From contig SZPG01000032.1 in assembly GCA_030263595.1 (NCBI GenBank), forward strand, positions 1 to 64,000: a stretch of DNA of 64,000 nt, given 5' to 3'. This stretch comes from Chloroflexi bacterium CFX6. Its GTDB lineage: Bacteria; Chloroflexota; Anaerolineae; Anaerolineales; Villigracilaceae. Position numbers and translations under genes: made by a program. The notes below the pieces were generated by a model that ran no database searches, was not told the origin of the DNA, and saw only the letters and a program-made list of their open reading frames with translations. Positions within the stretch are counted from its first letter, which is position 1, and the number at the start of each line of letters is the position of its first letter. This document shows, piece after piece, positions 1-7,586 of the stretch.

Positions 1-972
1 CCCAACGCAGATGCCGCACGCGGTGCATTGCTGCGCATTGATGACCGCCAGTTTTTGGTAGCCTGAGTCGTCGTTCCGCTGCACCATGCGGATGGCGTCG
101 TACGGACATTCGGCGTAGCAGAGAACGCATCCCGTACATTTGGCGTCGGTAACGAGAGCAGGTCCCTCGTCACGCCCCGAGGCGAGCCAGGGGAGCAGGA
201 AAAGGCTCCCGCCGACGAGGATCGCAAGTCCCCAGAAGATCACATTGCCCACTTTGTCTATCAATGGGAGGAAGCCGAGGTAATACGCGTCCATCGGCAC
301 GGATTCGACCAGCGTGGAGAGGTCGGCAGGCGCGAAGGATTGGGTGGGCTTGATGAGCGAAAGGACGACCAAGCCGACGACCGCCTGAACGCTCACCCAG
401 CGCGGCGACCACCAGCGGGCGCGCGAGAGGCGCAGTCCGTGAATGTAGATGCCGAGGAACCCGATGAGCGGCAGGAAGACGTGCAGGAAGAGGATGATGA
501 CGAAGTTGGAAAAGGTGCGCGAGGCAATGTCGGGCGCGACATAAGTGAGTCCCGAGGTACCGGCGAGAGTTTCCATCATGTATTCGGTCATCCATTGGGC
601 GCGCAGGTCCCAGACCAGCCAATATCCGAAGGTGCCGACCAGCCAGGTCATCGCCAGCATGATCCAGCCGCTCGTCCACGCCAGCCAGCGCTGACCCCAG
701 AACTTGTCGCTGACGAACATCTTGACGATGTGGAGGACGATCAGGAGCATCATCGCATCGGAGGCATAACGATGCACGCTCCGCATCAGCGAGCCGAACC
801 AATTGGAGTTGATCTTCTCCACGGTTGCATAAGCCACATCCAGCCCGGGGCGGTAGATGATCGTGAGGTACACGCCGGTGGCGATCAGGATGACCAGCAT
901 GAAGATCGTCAGCGTGCCGAGTTTTTCGAGGCTGCGCATGAAGCGTCGTTCGGTGTAGGTCTTTTTGGTCAT
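1..972 (-). CDS. cytochrome b N-terminal domain with C-terminal ferredoxin tail (3' end outside window)
   Basis: Membrane di-heme cytochrome b, likely the quinol-oxidising subunit of a bc-type complex. 324 codons are visible and the frame is still open at the window edge. The two heme-ligand pairs have the family spacing: H67/H81 and H164/H178, each 13 residues apart, in hydrophobic helices. After two or three further membrane segments the chain continues, from about residue 278, into a bacterial ferredoxin domain with CTGCVLCYAECP and then CTACGIC, the second set cut off by the edge. The start ATG follows the copper ATPase gene on the same strand, so it probably belongs to the same operon. 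A cytochrome b carrying its own 4Fe-4S clusters is not the ordinary bc1 layout; electrons could pass to or from a soluble partner, which is inference. Family assignment is firm, partner unknown. Confidence 0.85.
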   Translation of the reverse strand, partial: MTKKTYTERRFMRSLEKLGTLTIFMLVILIATGVYLTIIYRPGLDVAYATVEKINSNWFGSLMRSVHRYASDAMMLLIVLHIVKMFVSDKFWGQRWLAWTSGWIMLAMTWLVGTFGYWLVWDLRAQWMTEYMMETLAGTSGLTYVAPDIASRTFSNFVIILFLHVFLPLIGFLGIYIHGLRLSRARWWSPRWVSVQAVVGLVVLSLIKPTQSFAPADLSTLVESVPMDAYYLGFLPLIDKVGNVIFWGLAILVGGSLFLLPWLASGRDEGPALVTDAKCTGCVLCYAECPYDAIRMVQRNDDSGYQKLAVINAQQCTACGICVG

Positions 973-990
973 TGATCCTTTTCACAAAAA

Positions 991-1052
991 CTCGGTGGTC
1001 GAGTAGTCCTTCGTCTCCGCTGCGCTCCACTCAGGACTACTCGACCACCGAG
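991..1052. repeat. 20-bp perfect inverted repeat (hairpin)
   Basis: Arms at 991-1010 and 1033-1052 are perfectly complementary (CTCGGTGGTCGAGTAGTCCT) with a 22-nt loop. The element sits between the copper ATPase gene and the cytochrome b gene and includes the last codons and stop of the frame-restored ATPase. It has no clear U-tract on either strand, so it looks more like a REP-type palindrome or mRNA-stabilising hairpin than a classical terminator. Confidence 0.8.
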
Positions 1053-1119
1053 GTATCTCCATCCAACAACGGATACTTGTTCATTCGCATCGCGTTGGCG
1101 GTGACGAAGACGCTGCTCA

Positions 1120-3462
1120 TCACCATTGCCAGCCGGCAAAGACGGGCTGCATCAATCCCGCCATCGCCAGCCCGACGCCGATGAGATTGTAGATGAACGC
1201 CCAGCCGAGGTTTTCCTTCACGCGGCGCATGGCGGTTTTCGAGAGATCGAACAGCCACGGAACCACGCGCAGGTCGTCTCGCATCAACACCACGTCCGCG
1301 GCGGTGCGCGCCACATCCGTGCCGTGATTCATCGCCAGCCCGATCGTGGAGGCGGCAAGCGCGGGACCGTCGTTGATGCCGTCGCCGACCATGGCAGTGT
1401 TCCCGACCAGATGCGACATCTTCTCATCGGGACTCAACCCCGCCTTGACCGAAATCCCCAACGCCTCCTCCCACCTTCGACCTGCCCTCTCCTCGTCGCC
1501 TGTCAACACGCTGAGACCGAGTCCGCGAGAATGCAATTGATGGATCACATCCCTCGCCTCCTCGCGGACCGTCTCACCGAGCCCCACCAACCCCTGGACC
1601 TGCCCGTCCCACCCCGCGAACACAACGACCTGCCCAGCCTCTTTCATCGCTTCCGCTTTTTGTTTCACTTCATTCGAAATCTTCAAGCCTTCCTGCGAGA
1701 TCAAGCGTTCATTGCCAATGAGGACTTCTTTGCCTGCCAATCCCGCCGTTACGCCCAAACCTGGCAGCGCCTTGAACGAGTCCGGCTTGATGAATTCAAC
1801 TTGTTGCGTCTTTGCATACTCAACAATCGCTTTCGCCAGCGGATGTTCCGATTCATTCTCAACCGAAGCGACGATCTGAACGAAACCCTTTTCTGAACTG
1901 CCATCCCACCCTTCGGCGTTGCTCAGGGCATGCTTTCCACTTTCCACTTTCCCAACAGATTTGACTTGCCAAACATACACCTCCCTTACCTTCATCGGCA
2001 ACTTCGTCAACGTCCCCGTCTTATCGAAGAAGACTTGCTCCACCTTCGCCAACCGTTCCAACGCGGAGGTGCTCCGCAGGATGACGCCCGACTCAGCCGC
2101 GCGTCCCAGCGAGAGCCACAACGTCAGCGGGGTTGCCAGCCCCAACGCGCACGGACAGGCGATCAGCAACACGGACAATGCAACGAGCAATCCCTCCTCG
2201 ACGCCGGATTGATGATTCCAAACGAAGAATGCAATCGCCGCCAAACTCAACGCAATGGGAGTCATCCACGCGGAGAGTTTGTCCGCCAGCCGCTCGAGCG
2301 GGGAACGATTCCACAACGCCTCGTGCAGCAAGCGACCGATCTGCCCGGCAGCCGTCGAGTCGCCGACAGCGGTGGCGATGATCTCGAATCCCCCGTCCAG
2401 GCTCAGGGTCCCGGCTTGAACCGCATCGCCGGCGCGATGGGTCACAGGACGCGGCTCACCCGTCAGCAAGGACTCGTCCACGTCTCCCTCGCCCGTCGCG
2501 ATGAGCCCGTCCACAGGGAATTTTTCGCCGGGGCGCACGCGCACGCGTTGACCCGCGCGCAACTCCGAGGCGCGCACGATCTTATCGCCTTTGGACGTTA
2601 CGACCGTTGCCGCATCGGGGATCTGTTCGAGCAGGCGCGTTACCGCCTGATTGCTGGATTTATGCGCCTGCATCTCCAGCCACCTGCCGATGGAAACGAG
2701 AAAGATGAGCATGGTCGCCGTGTCGAAATACAAGCCGCCGTGACCCGCGATCAAATTGCGCACGGATAACCCGAACGCGGAAAACGTCCCGATCGTGATG
2801 AGCGTGTGGATGTTCGGTTGACCGCGCAGTAAACTCGCAAAGCCCGCGCGCAGGATCGGCAGGCCCAGCAGGATCAAAACAGGCAGGCTCGAGACGAGCA
2901 TCATCACCTGAAAGAAATCCACCAATGGCTGCGACTCGGGCGTCACCCAGCCGAAGATCTCGCGCGCGTAGATCCCCGCGCCGATGATCATGTCGTGCAG
3001 GACCATCACGCCGCCGATCAGCAGACGCGTGAAAAACGATTCCTCCTCGTCGTATGGTTTTTCATTGGGAAGAGTGGCTTTGTAGCCGAGCGAACGCACG
3101 CGTTTTTTCAGTAATTTGGAATTGGTAATCGAGGGGTCGAATGTGAGATTTGCCTGATGCTGGATGAAACTGACTTCCGCATCCACCACGCCTTTTGTGC
3201 GTTTGAGTTGTTCGCCGACCAGCCACGCGCAGGACGAGCACCACATCCCGCCCAGGGTGAGGACGACGTTCTCGCTTCGTCCCTCAGCCGAAGCCTGCTT
3301 CCGTTCAATAACTGGACTCTCCGCTAAAAGCGCCGCGACCTCCCTGCACGAGGGACAGCAGAACGCCTCGCCTATCTTGTTCGTGAGCGGATGCAGAGTC
3401 GTCAATCCGCACACCGAGCAGGTGACGAGGGAGCGTGAGGGGGAGGCGGTTGCAAGGGTCAT
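1120..3462 (-). CDS. copper-translocating P-type ATPase, CcoI/FixI-like, C-terminus frameshifted
   Basis: P1B-type ATPase that moves Cu(I) across the membrane, most likely to supply the adjacent oxidase. In order: a Cys cluster (C15, C18, C35, C36, C39) of the type found before the HMA domain in CcoI-like pumps, an HMA domain with GGMWCSSC (C75, C78), membrane helices, the TGE loop (LLTGEP), the CPC metal site (IACPCALG), the phosphorylation loop DKTGTLT, the HP motif (SEHPLAK) and the hinge GDGIND. The reading frame stops at 1120 inside the last membrane helix (PVFAGWQW). The expected last helix (AMVMSSVFVTANAMRM) is encoded in the neighbouring frame and ends at 1037. A single missing base near 1130-1136 (GGCTGG for GGCCTGG on the coding strand) would join them. 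The Cys cluster, HMA and CPC motifs make copper the likely ion. Either a sequencing indel or a recent loss of the last helix. Confidence 0.88.
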   Translation of the reverse strand: MTLATASPSRSLVTCSVCGLTTLHPLTNKIGEAFCCPSCREVAALLAESPVIERKQASAEGRSENVVLTLGGMWCSSCAWLVGEQLKRTKGVVDAEVSFIQHQANLTFDPSITNSKLLKKRVRSLGYKATLPNEKPYDEEESFFTRLLIGGVMVLHDMIIGAGIYAREIFGWVTPESQPLVDFFQVMMLVSSLPVLILLGLPILRAGFASLLRGQPNIHTLITIGTFSAFGLSVRNLIAGHGGLYFDTATMLIFLVSIGRWLEMQAHKSSNQAVTRLLEQIPDAATVVTSKGDKIVRASELRAGQRVRVRPGEKFPVDGLIATGEGDVDESLLTGEPRPVTHRAGDAVQAGTLSLDGGFEIIATAVGDSTAAGQIGRLLHEALWNRSPLERLADKLSAWMTPIALSLAAIAFFVWNHQSGVEEGLLVALSVLLIACPCALGLATPLTLWLSLGRAAESGVILRSTSALERLAKVEQVFFDKTGTLTKLPMKVREVYVWQVKSVGKVESGKHALSNAEGWDGSSEKGFVQIVASVENESEHPLAKAIVEYAKTQQVEFIKPDSFKALPGLGVTAGLAGKEVLIGNERLISQEGLKISNEVKQKAEAMKEAGQVVVFAGWDGQVQGLVGLGETVREEARDVIHQLHSRGLGLSVLTGDEERAGRRWEEALGISVKAGLSPDEKMSHLVGNTAMVGDGINDGPALAASTIGLAMNHGTDVARTAADVVLMRDDLRVVPWLFDLSKTAMRRVKENLGWAFIYNLIGVGLAMAGLMQPVFAGWQW

Positions 3463-3477
3463 AGGGTTGAGTGTCGC

Positions 3478-3562
3478 GTGTTACGTGTTACGTGTTCCGT
3501 GTCTACGTGTGTACTTGTGTACCTGTGTACTTATGTACTTATGTACCTGCGTACCTGTCTAC
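3478..3562. repeat. 8-bp tandem repeat tract
   Basis: Eleven degenerate units lie end to end, first of 7 bp (GTGTTAC) and then of 8 bp (GTGTGTAC, TTGTGTAC, CTGTGTAC, TTATGTAC and similar). The tract fills nearly all of the gap between the copper ATPase gene and the upstream TauE/SafE-like gene. Units differ at one or two positions. It could change the spacing between the genes by slippage; it also pushes the ATPase start away from any obvious ribosome binding site. Confidence 0.85.
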
Positions 3563-3570
3563 TTCTCCAT

Positions 3571-4242
3571 CTACCAAAGCATGAACGAACCGATCATAAA
3601 ATGCTCAGCCCATCCCAATACCGCAAACCCGCGCATGGCGAACTGAAAGCCGAAGAACATCATGACGAGGGAGGCGAGACTCCTCGACCAGTTTCTTGAA
3701 ACGGTCTTTTGCGCGAGCCATTTGACGGCAAATAAACTCGGTACAGTGGCAAGACCAAATACAACCATGTTTAGCGCGCCTCGTATTGCGCTTCCCGATG
3801 TGATTGCGGGAATCAATGCAGTGAGGACCAATCCGCAGGGGAGCAAACCCCAGAGCAGACCGGCGAGAAACGGGGCGGGGGATCTTAGTCCGCGCATGGT
3901 TTGTCCCCATTTGGAGACGAGGCTCGAAAACAACAACTCGGGCGATCTGGCGATCCCGATGAAAGCGAACGCCATGTAAAAAGCGAGGATGGCGAACAAG
4001 ATGGAGAGAAGTCCCTGCAGGCGCGGCAGGTCGGCGGAGAAAAGGCTCAGGGTCTCGCCGAGCAGGCCCACGGTCAAGCCCAGAAGCGCATACGTGACGA
4101 TGCGTCCCGCGTGGGCGAGAATCCATGAGCGGTTATTTCCCTGAAACGAGGCTTGACGGTCGAGGAGGACGATCACCGCGCTGCACATCCCCACACAATG
4201 ACCGAGACTTCCGAGCAAACCAAGAAGAAAAGACGCCAGCAT
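3571..4242 (-). CDS. TauE/SafE-like (DsbD_2/UreH-type) membrane protein
   Basis: 223-residue polytopic membrane protein starting with LGLLGSLGHCVGMCSAV, the Gly/His/Cys signature of the sulfite exporter TauE/SafE-like, UreH/DsbD_2 family. About six hydrophobic segments are visible. Relatives of this family are commonly next to CcoI-type copper pumps and oxidase genes, and the same arrangement is seen here between subunit I and the copper ATPase. A role in copper delivery or oxidase assembly is therefore likely but is inferred from context. The Cys and His in the first helix could bind copper. A hairpin lies between it and subunit I, so expression may be lower than that of the oxidase genes. 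Confidence 0.75.
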   Translation of the reverse strand: MLASFLLGLLGSLGHCVGMCSAVIVLLDRQASFQGNNRSWILAHAGRIVTYALLGLTVGLLGETLSLFSADLPRLQGLLSILFAILAFYMAFAFIGIARSPELLFSSLVSKWGQTMRGLRSPAPFLAGLLWGLLPCGLVLTALIPAITSGSAIRGALNMVVFGLATVPSLFAVKWLAQKTVSRNWSRSLASLVMMFFGFQFAMRGFAVLGWAEHFMIGSFMLW

Positions 4243-4258
4243 GGATACCTGTAAAACT

Positions 4259-4309
4259 GTAACGCGACATTTATGCCGCCCCCAACAAGCGACATGAATG
4301 TCGCGTTAC
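4259..4309. repeat. REP-like palindrome with GTAACGCGACATT arms
   Basis: GTAACGCGACATT at 4259-4271 pairs perfectly with AATGTCGCGTTAC at 4297-4309. The right half holds a second small palindrome, GCGACATGAATGTCGC (4289-4304), which recurs at 30710-30725 and, with A/T swaps, at 33369-33384. It may act as an intra-operon attenuator or mRNA-stabilising hairpin between subunit I and the TauE/SafE-like gene. Confidence 0.75.
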
Positions 4310-4325
4310 ATAAACTTCGAAAACG

Positions 4326-6050
4326 TTATCGGATGAACCACGTCCTGCCCAACAGCCACCAGTTGGTGAGGTAATAGACCGCGAACCAGACGAGGAAGGC
4401 AAAGACCAGAACGAGCGTGCCGCGCGGCTGATTCTGCTTGTCCTCCAATTGGTGATCGGTCAGTTTGGTGGACTCGAGCAGGGGATTGTTCGTGCCTGCC
4501 ACGAGGAGCATGTTGCTGGCTTCGAGCCGCGGACCGGTGAGGATGGAGGTCAGCACGACGGTGATGTACATGATGCCGCCGGTGACCGCGATGAGCGCGC
4601 CGATGCCGAAGATGGCGAGGGTGAGGTCAACGGTGCCAGGCACGACGCCTGCAAAGGTGATGTCCCAGTTGCGGCGGGAGACGCCCTGCAAGCCGCTGGT
4701 GATCATGCCGAGGGAGACGAGCAATGTGCCGAAGCCGAACACGTACGGCTGCCAGACCGCCCATTTCTTGAGTTTCAGTTCCTTGCGGAAGATGAGCGGG
4801 ATGACGTAATACGTGAAGCCCATGAAGGCGGTCGTCGTGCCGCCGACCACCGTCGCGTGGAAGTGACCGGGCAGGCGCAGGGTGTTGTGCGCCAGCATGT
4901 TGATCTGCTCGGTGCCGATGGTCACGCCGGTCACGCCGCCGACCCAGCCGAACAGGATCATGGAGGTGACCAGCGCTCCGAAGCCCGGTTCGTTCCACGG
5001 TCCGTTGCGAAGCCAGCCGAACAAGCCTTTGCGGAAACCCTTGGCGCGCAATGCCACTTCCATGGCGGCGGGGATCGAGAAGGCGTGCATCATCGAGCCC
5101 AGCACGGCGAGGTACATCGCGTACGAGGTGTTTACAGCCTTCCAGCCAAACGTCAAACCGGGATCAACAAGAAGGTGATGAGCAGAGCCGAGGTTGATGA
5201 AGAACAGGTACAGGATGAAGGCGAGGCGCGAGAACTTCTCGTTGAGCGGGCGGATGCCGACGGTCATCTGGGCGAGCGAATACCAGATGGCGACCATCGC
5301 CGCCAGGTTGACCTGCTGCGCGGGGTGGCCGAATCCCCAGAAGAAGTTGCGGTAGATGCCCGGGTCGAGGTCCATCAAGCCGAGCGACCAGAGGAAGGCC
5401 GGCACGATTGCCGCCGCGCCCTGCAGAAGCGTGTAGGTGGCGAGAATGGCGGCGGTCATCAAGCCGAACACCACCAGCGGCATGGAACCTTCGAAGCGGG
5501 CTTCGCGTTTGGCGACCACGATGTTGATGAAGAACGTGATCACCGCGATCAACGCGCCGACCGCGAACAGGATGTAACTGAGGTAGAACAACGGATGCGC
5601 CTTGAGCGGCACGTACGCGGTGAAAGTCACGATGCTGTTGGTATCGAACCACACCACGAAGTTCGCCATCAACCCGCCGACGGTCATCAGGATGAAGCCG
5701 AGCCAGGCAAGTTTGGGCGCGGCGTGACGCGCATTCAGCAAAACGGTCGAGCCGAAATGCAGACCTGCCATCTCGAAGAAGACGATCCAGGCGACGAGCA
5801 TGTCAATGCCGTGCAGCGTGAGCAGGCGGTAGAACCAGGTCGCATCCAGCAGGTGGATCGCCTGCCAGCGGGTCAACGCGATCAACAGCGCGGCGATGCC
5901 TCCCAGCGTAAGACAGACCACCGCCATCACCGCGTTGGCGATGATGAGGCGCTCGGTGTGCAGATCCACTTTGAGGGTGGTCACGGGACAGGCGCGATAA
6001 TCGTCCTTTGCGTCCTTTGCCCAGGGGAATGTGGGTGATAATGCGGTCAT
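4326..6050 (-). CDS. B-family heme-copper oxidase subunit I lacking the active-site tyrosine; candidate NO reductase
   Basis: 574-residue protein with about 12-13 membrane helices. Heme and copper ligands are all visible: LHGIDM in helix II, H242 in GFGHPAQQVN, the CuB pair in GSAHHLLVDPG, and the heme pair in RLPGHFHATVVG. The GxxHHxxxDPG spacing and length match B-family (ba3-type) oxidases. The helix VI motif is HPAQQ where O2-reducing A- and B-family enzymes have HPEVY, so the Tyr that cross-links to the CuB His is replaced by Gln246. Within this superfamily, loss of that Tyr is a hallmark of NO reductases, including the B-related eNOR group. The start at 6050 was chosen because GGAGG precedes it by seven bases and it lies 11 nt after the subunit II stop; an upstream in-frame codon would overlap subunit II. 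NO reductase versus oxidase is not proven. Confidence 0.88.
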   Translation of the reverse strand: MTALSPTFPWAKDAKDDYRACPVTTLKVDLHTERLIIANAVMAVVCLTLGGIAALLIALTRWQAIHLLDATWFYRLLTLHGIDMLVAWIVFFEMAGLHFGSTVLLNARHAAPKLAWLGFILMTVGGLMANFVVWFDTNSIVTFTAYVPLKAHPLFYLSYILFAVGALIAVITFFINIVVAKREARFEGSMPLVVFGLMTAAILATYTLLQGAAAIVPAFLWSLGLMDLDPGIYRNFFWGFGHPAQQVNLAAMVAIWYSLAQMTVGIRPLNEKFSRLAFILYLFFINLGSAHHLLVDPGLTFGWKAVNTSYAMYLAVLGSMMHAFSIPAAMEVALRAKGFRKGLFGWLRNGPWNEPGFGALVTSMILFGWVGGVTGVTIGTEQINMLAHNTLRLPGHFHATVVGGTTTAFMGFTYYVIPLIFRKELKLKKWAVWQPYVFGFGTLLVSLGMITSGLQGVSRRNWDITFAGVVPGTVDLTLAIFGIGALIAVTGGIMYITVVLTSILTGPRLEASNMLLVAGTNNPLLESTKLTDHQLEDKQNQPRGTLVLVFAFLVWFAVYYLTNWWLLGRTWFIR

Positions 6051-6061
6051 TTCTTCGCCTC

Positions 6062-6577
6062 CTATTTGACGATGATTTTGCCGACCATGGTGTGGTGACC
6101 CAGGAAACAATATTCATTGCACACGATGGTAAATTCGCCGGTCGTCGTCGGCGTGATCGTCGCCACGTAATCGTAGCCGGGGATCACCTGCAGGTTGATG
6201 TTCACCGGCTGAAGCGAGAACCCATGCTGCAGGTCCATCGAGGAGACGTGCAGGCGGTATTCCTTCCCCTTCTCCAACTGTAAAATGGGATACCACTGCC
6301 AGGTGCTGGCGCGCAGGTACACATCGCTGCCGGGCGGCGCAACCACAGGGATGCCGTTCTCCTCCCCCACCTGATACTTCGCCACAAAATCGTTCACCTT
6401 CGCGGCGAATTCCTGCGGGGTCGTTCTATACGTTTCCGTGGGAACGTTCTGTTTCCCCATGAAATACCAGAGCGGCATCATAATGGTCAGGAAGATGCAC
6501 CAGACCAATGCCACCGTCAGCCAGGTCTTTTCCATGCGACCCATGGGCTTCCACCAGGTTCGTTCCGGAGCCAACAT
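6062..6577 (-). CDS. heme-copper oxidase subunit II with CuA site
   Basis: 171 residues, the short form typical of ba3-like enzymes: one N-terminal membrane anchor (about residues 18-39) and an external cupredoxin domain. The binuclear CuA site is complete: a His in DLQHGFS, then CNEYCFLGHHTM, which gives C-x3-C-x3-H-x2-M. It would accept electrons from a cytochrome c, for instance the lipoprotein cytochrome encoded divergently at 7034. The gene sits between the small membrane subunit and subunit I with gaps of 26 and 11 nt, consistent with one transcript. Confidence 0.92.
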   Translation of the reverse strand: MLAPERTWWKPMGRMEKTWLTVALVWCIFLTIMMPLWYFMGKQNVPTETYRTTPQEFAAKVNDFVAKYQVGEENGIPVVAPPGSDVYLRASTWQWYPILQLEKGKEYRLHVSSMDLQHGFSLQPVNINLQVIPGYDYVATITPTTTGEFTIVCNEYCFLGHHTMVGKIIVK

Positions 6578-6603
6578 AGTTTCTTCTCCTTTTCGCCTTC
6601 CGA

Positions 6604-6762
6604 CTATGGGGCAGGCGGCACGTTCAACAGGTCGTAGATCCCCCAGGCGTTGTAGATCACCCCGCTGATCAACAACGACAACAGAAACAACAGCCAGATG
6701 TTATCGAACAATTTTTGCCACTTCGATGCGGACGCGTCCTCGTGTTTTTCCTTTTCGGACAT
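6604..6762 (-). CDS. small single-span membrane protein, probable oxidase subunit IIa-like
   Basis: 52-residue protein: a charged N-terminus (MSEKEKHEDASASK), then one strongly hydrophobic segment (LLFLLSLLISGVIYNAWGIY). ba3-type oxidases have a very short one-helix subunit IIa, and this gene's size and position directly before subunit II fit that role. The start was set at 6762 because AAGGAG lies about eight bases upstream; the earlier in-frame ATG at 6786 would put that ribosome site inside the coding region. Function is inferred from position only. Confidence 0.7.
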   Translation of the reverse strand: MSEKEKHEDASASKWQKLFDNIWLLFLLSLLISGVIYNAWGIYDLLNVPPAP

Positions 6763-6788
6763 GACATTCTCCTTCCTTTGGATCAAAA

Positions 6789-6804
6789 TGTGTGTAATTT
6801 CACA
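6789..6804. promoter_or_regulatory. CRP/FNR-like box in the oxidase leader
   Basis: TGTGTGTAATTTCACA fits TGTGA-N6-TCACA with one mismatch. It lies 27 bp before the start of the small subunit gene and downstream of the predicted minus-strand transcription start, where a bound protein would be expected to block rather than activate. Confidence 0.45.
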
Positions 6805-6827
6805 AAGTTTGTCTATATACTGTTTTT

Positions 6828-6870
6828 ATGATAGCATTTCGGAAATGAAAAAACTGTAACTAAAGTCACA
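6828..6870 (-). promoter_or_regulatory. predicted class II CRP/FNR-type promoter of the oxidase operon
   Basis: The box TGTAACTAAAGTCACA (6855-6870) matches TGTGA-N6-TCACA with one mismatch. A minus-strand -10 (TATCAT, 6833-6828) would start transcription near 6821, which places the box centre at -41.5, the standard class II activator position. No -35 hexamer is seen, as expected for an activator-dependent promoter. Confidence 0.55.
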
Positions 6871-6948
6871 ATGGGAGGCGCGCCCGCTTCATTCTCCGCC
6901 GGTGGTTGACCCCGTCCGAGGAGCCTTCCCCACGCTGTATGCCCGGCG

Positions 6949-6991
6949 TGTAACTTAAGTCACTGTCGCAAAAGCGCAAATCGCATATACT
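6949..6991 (+). promoter_or_regulatory. predicted class II CRP/FNR-type promoter of the cytochrome c gene
   Basis: The box TGTAACTTAAGTCACT (6949-6964) is nearly identical to the one at 6855, and its core GTAACTTAAGTCAC is a near-perfect palindrome. The -10 TATACT (6986-6991) predicts a start near 6998, again putting the box centre at -41.5. This promoter would drive the cytochrome c at 7034 away from the oxidase operon. Confidence 0.55.
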
Positions 6992-7033
6992 CTGTCACAT
7001 TTCCAAAACAATCAGCCAAACGGAGGCGCGTAC

Positions 7034-7441
7034 ATGAAAAAGAACCTGATCCTGATTCTCACCCTCGGAGCCTTAATCCTTGCCGCATGTGGCGGCGGGG
7101 GCGGATCGTCGGACGAACCCGCGGCGTTGGAGCCCGTCCCAGCCGAATATGCCGGCAAGACCAACCCCCTCGGCGCGGAGGCTGCGGCCGAAGGCGCGAA
7201 AGTGTTCAAGGTCAACTGCGAATCCTGCCATGGTCCCCAGGGTCACGGCGACGGGCCCGCCGGACAGGCGCTCGACCCCAAGCCCAAGAACCTCCCCGAA
7301 CTTGCCGCGCAGGTCGGGGACGATTATCTGTTCTGGCGCGTTGCGGAGGGCAAGCCCGGCACGTCCATGGTCGCCTGGAAGGGCATCCTGACCGACGAGC
7401 AGGTCTGGCAGGCGGTGGCGTTCATCCGCACGCTCAAATAG
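7034..7441 (+). CDS. c-type cytochrome lipoprotein
   Basis: 135 residues. A signal peptide ends in the lipobox LILAACGG, so the protein should be anchored by lipid at Cys19. It is followed by a Gly/Ser linker and a single heme-binding motif CESCHGPQGHGDG, with a C-terminal Met (GTSMVAWKG) as a plausible distal ligand. This is the layout of a small class I cytochrome c. GGAGG lies seven bases before the ATG. It diverges from the oxidase operon and shares its regulatory region, so it is the obvious electron donor to the CuA subunit; that pairing is inference. Confidence 0.9.
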   Translation: MKKNLILILTLGALILAACGGGGGSSDEPAALEPVPAEYAGKTNPLGAEAAAEGAKVFKVNCESCHGPQGHGDGPAGQALDPKPKNLPELAAQVGDDYLFWRVAEGKPGTSMVAWKGILTDEQVWQAVAFIRTLK

Positions 7442-7586
7442 CCGCCAACGCGGAATTGCTTCCGCAACCGATGGCGGCATGACGAGCTTCAATAATTGAA
7501 TACCCAACCCGCGTAGTTGGCGTTCTCCAACGCCTTCCACAATCAATGGCGACACTGCGAAACGTGTCGCGGTACGGTATTCACCC

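Noticed and set aside
3163-3646. 160-codon plus-strand frame across the 8-bp repeats
   Set aside because: Its Val/Tyr/Leu/Cys-rich part is just the tandem repeat translated; the rest is antisense to the copper ATPase.
4449-6038. 529-codon open frame on the plus strand
   Set aside because: Antisense to oxidase subunit I, composed of His/Glu/Asp/Arg-rich sequence without domains; it is open only because of codon bias in the real gene.
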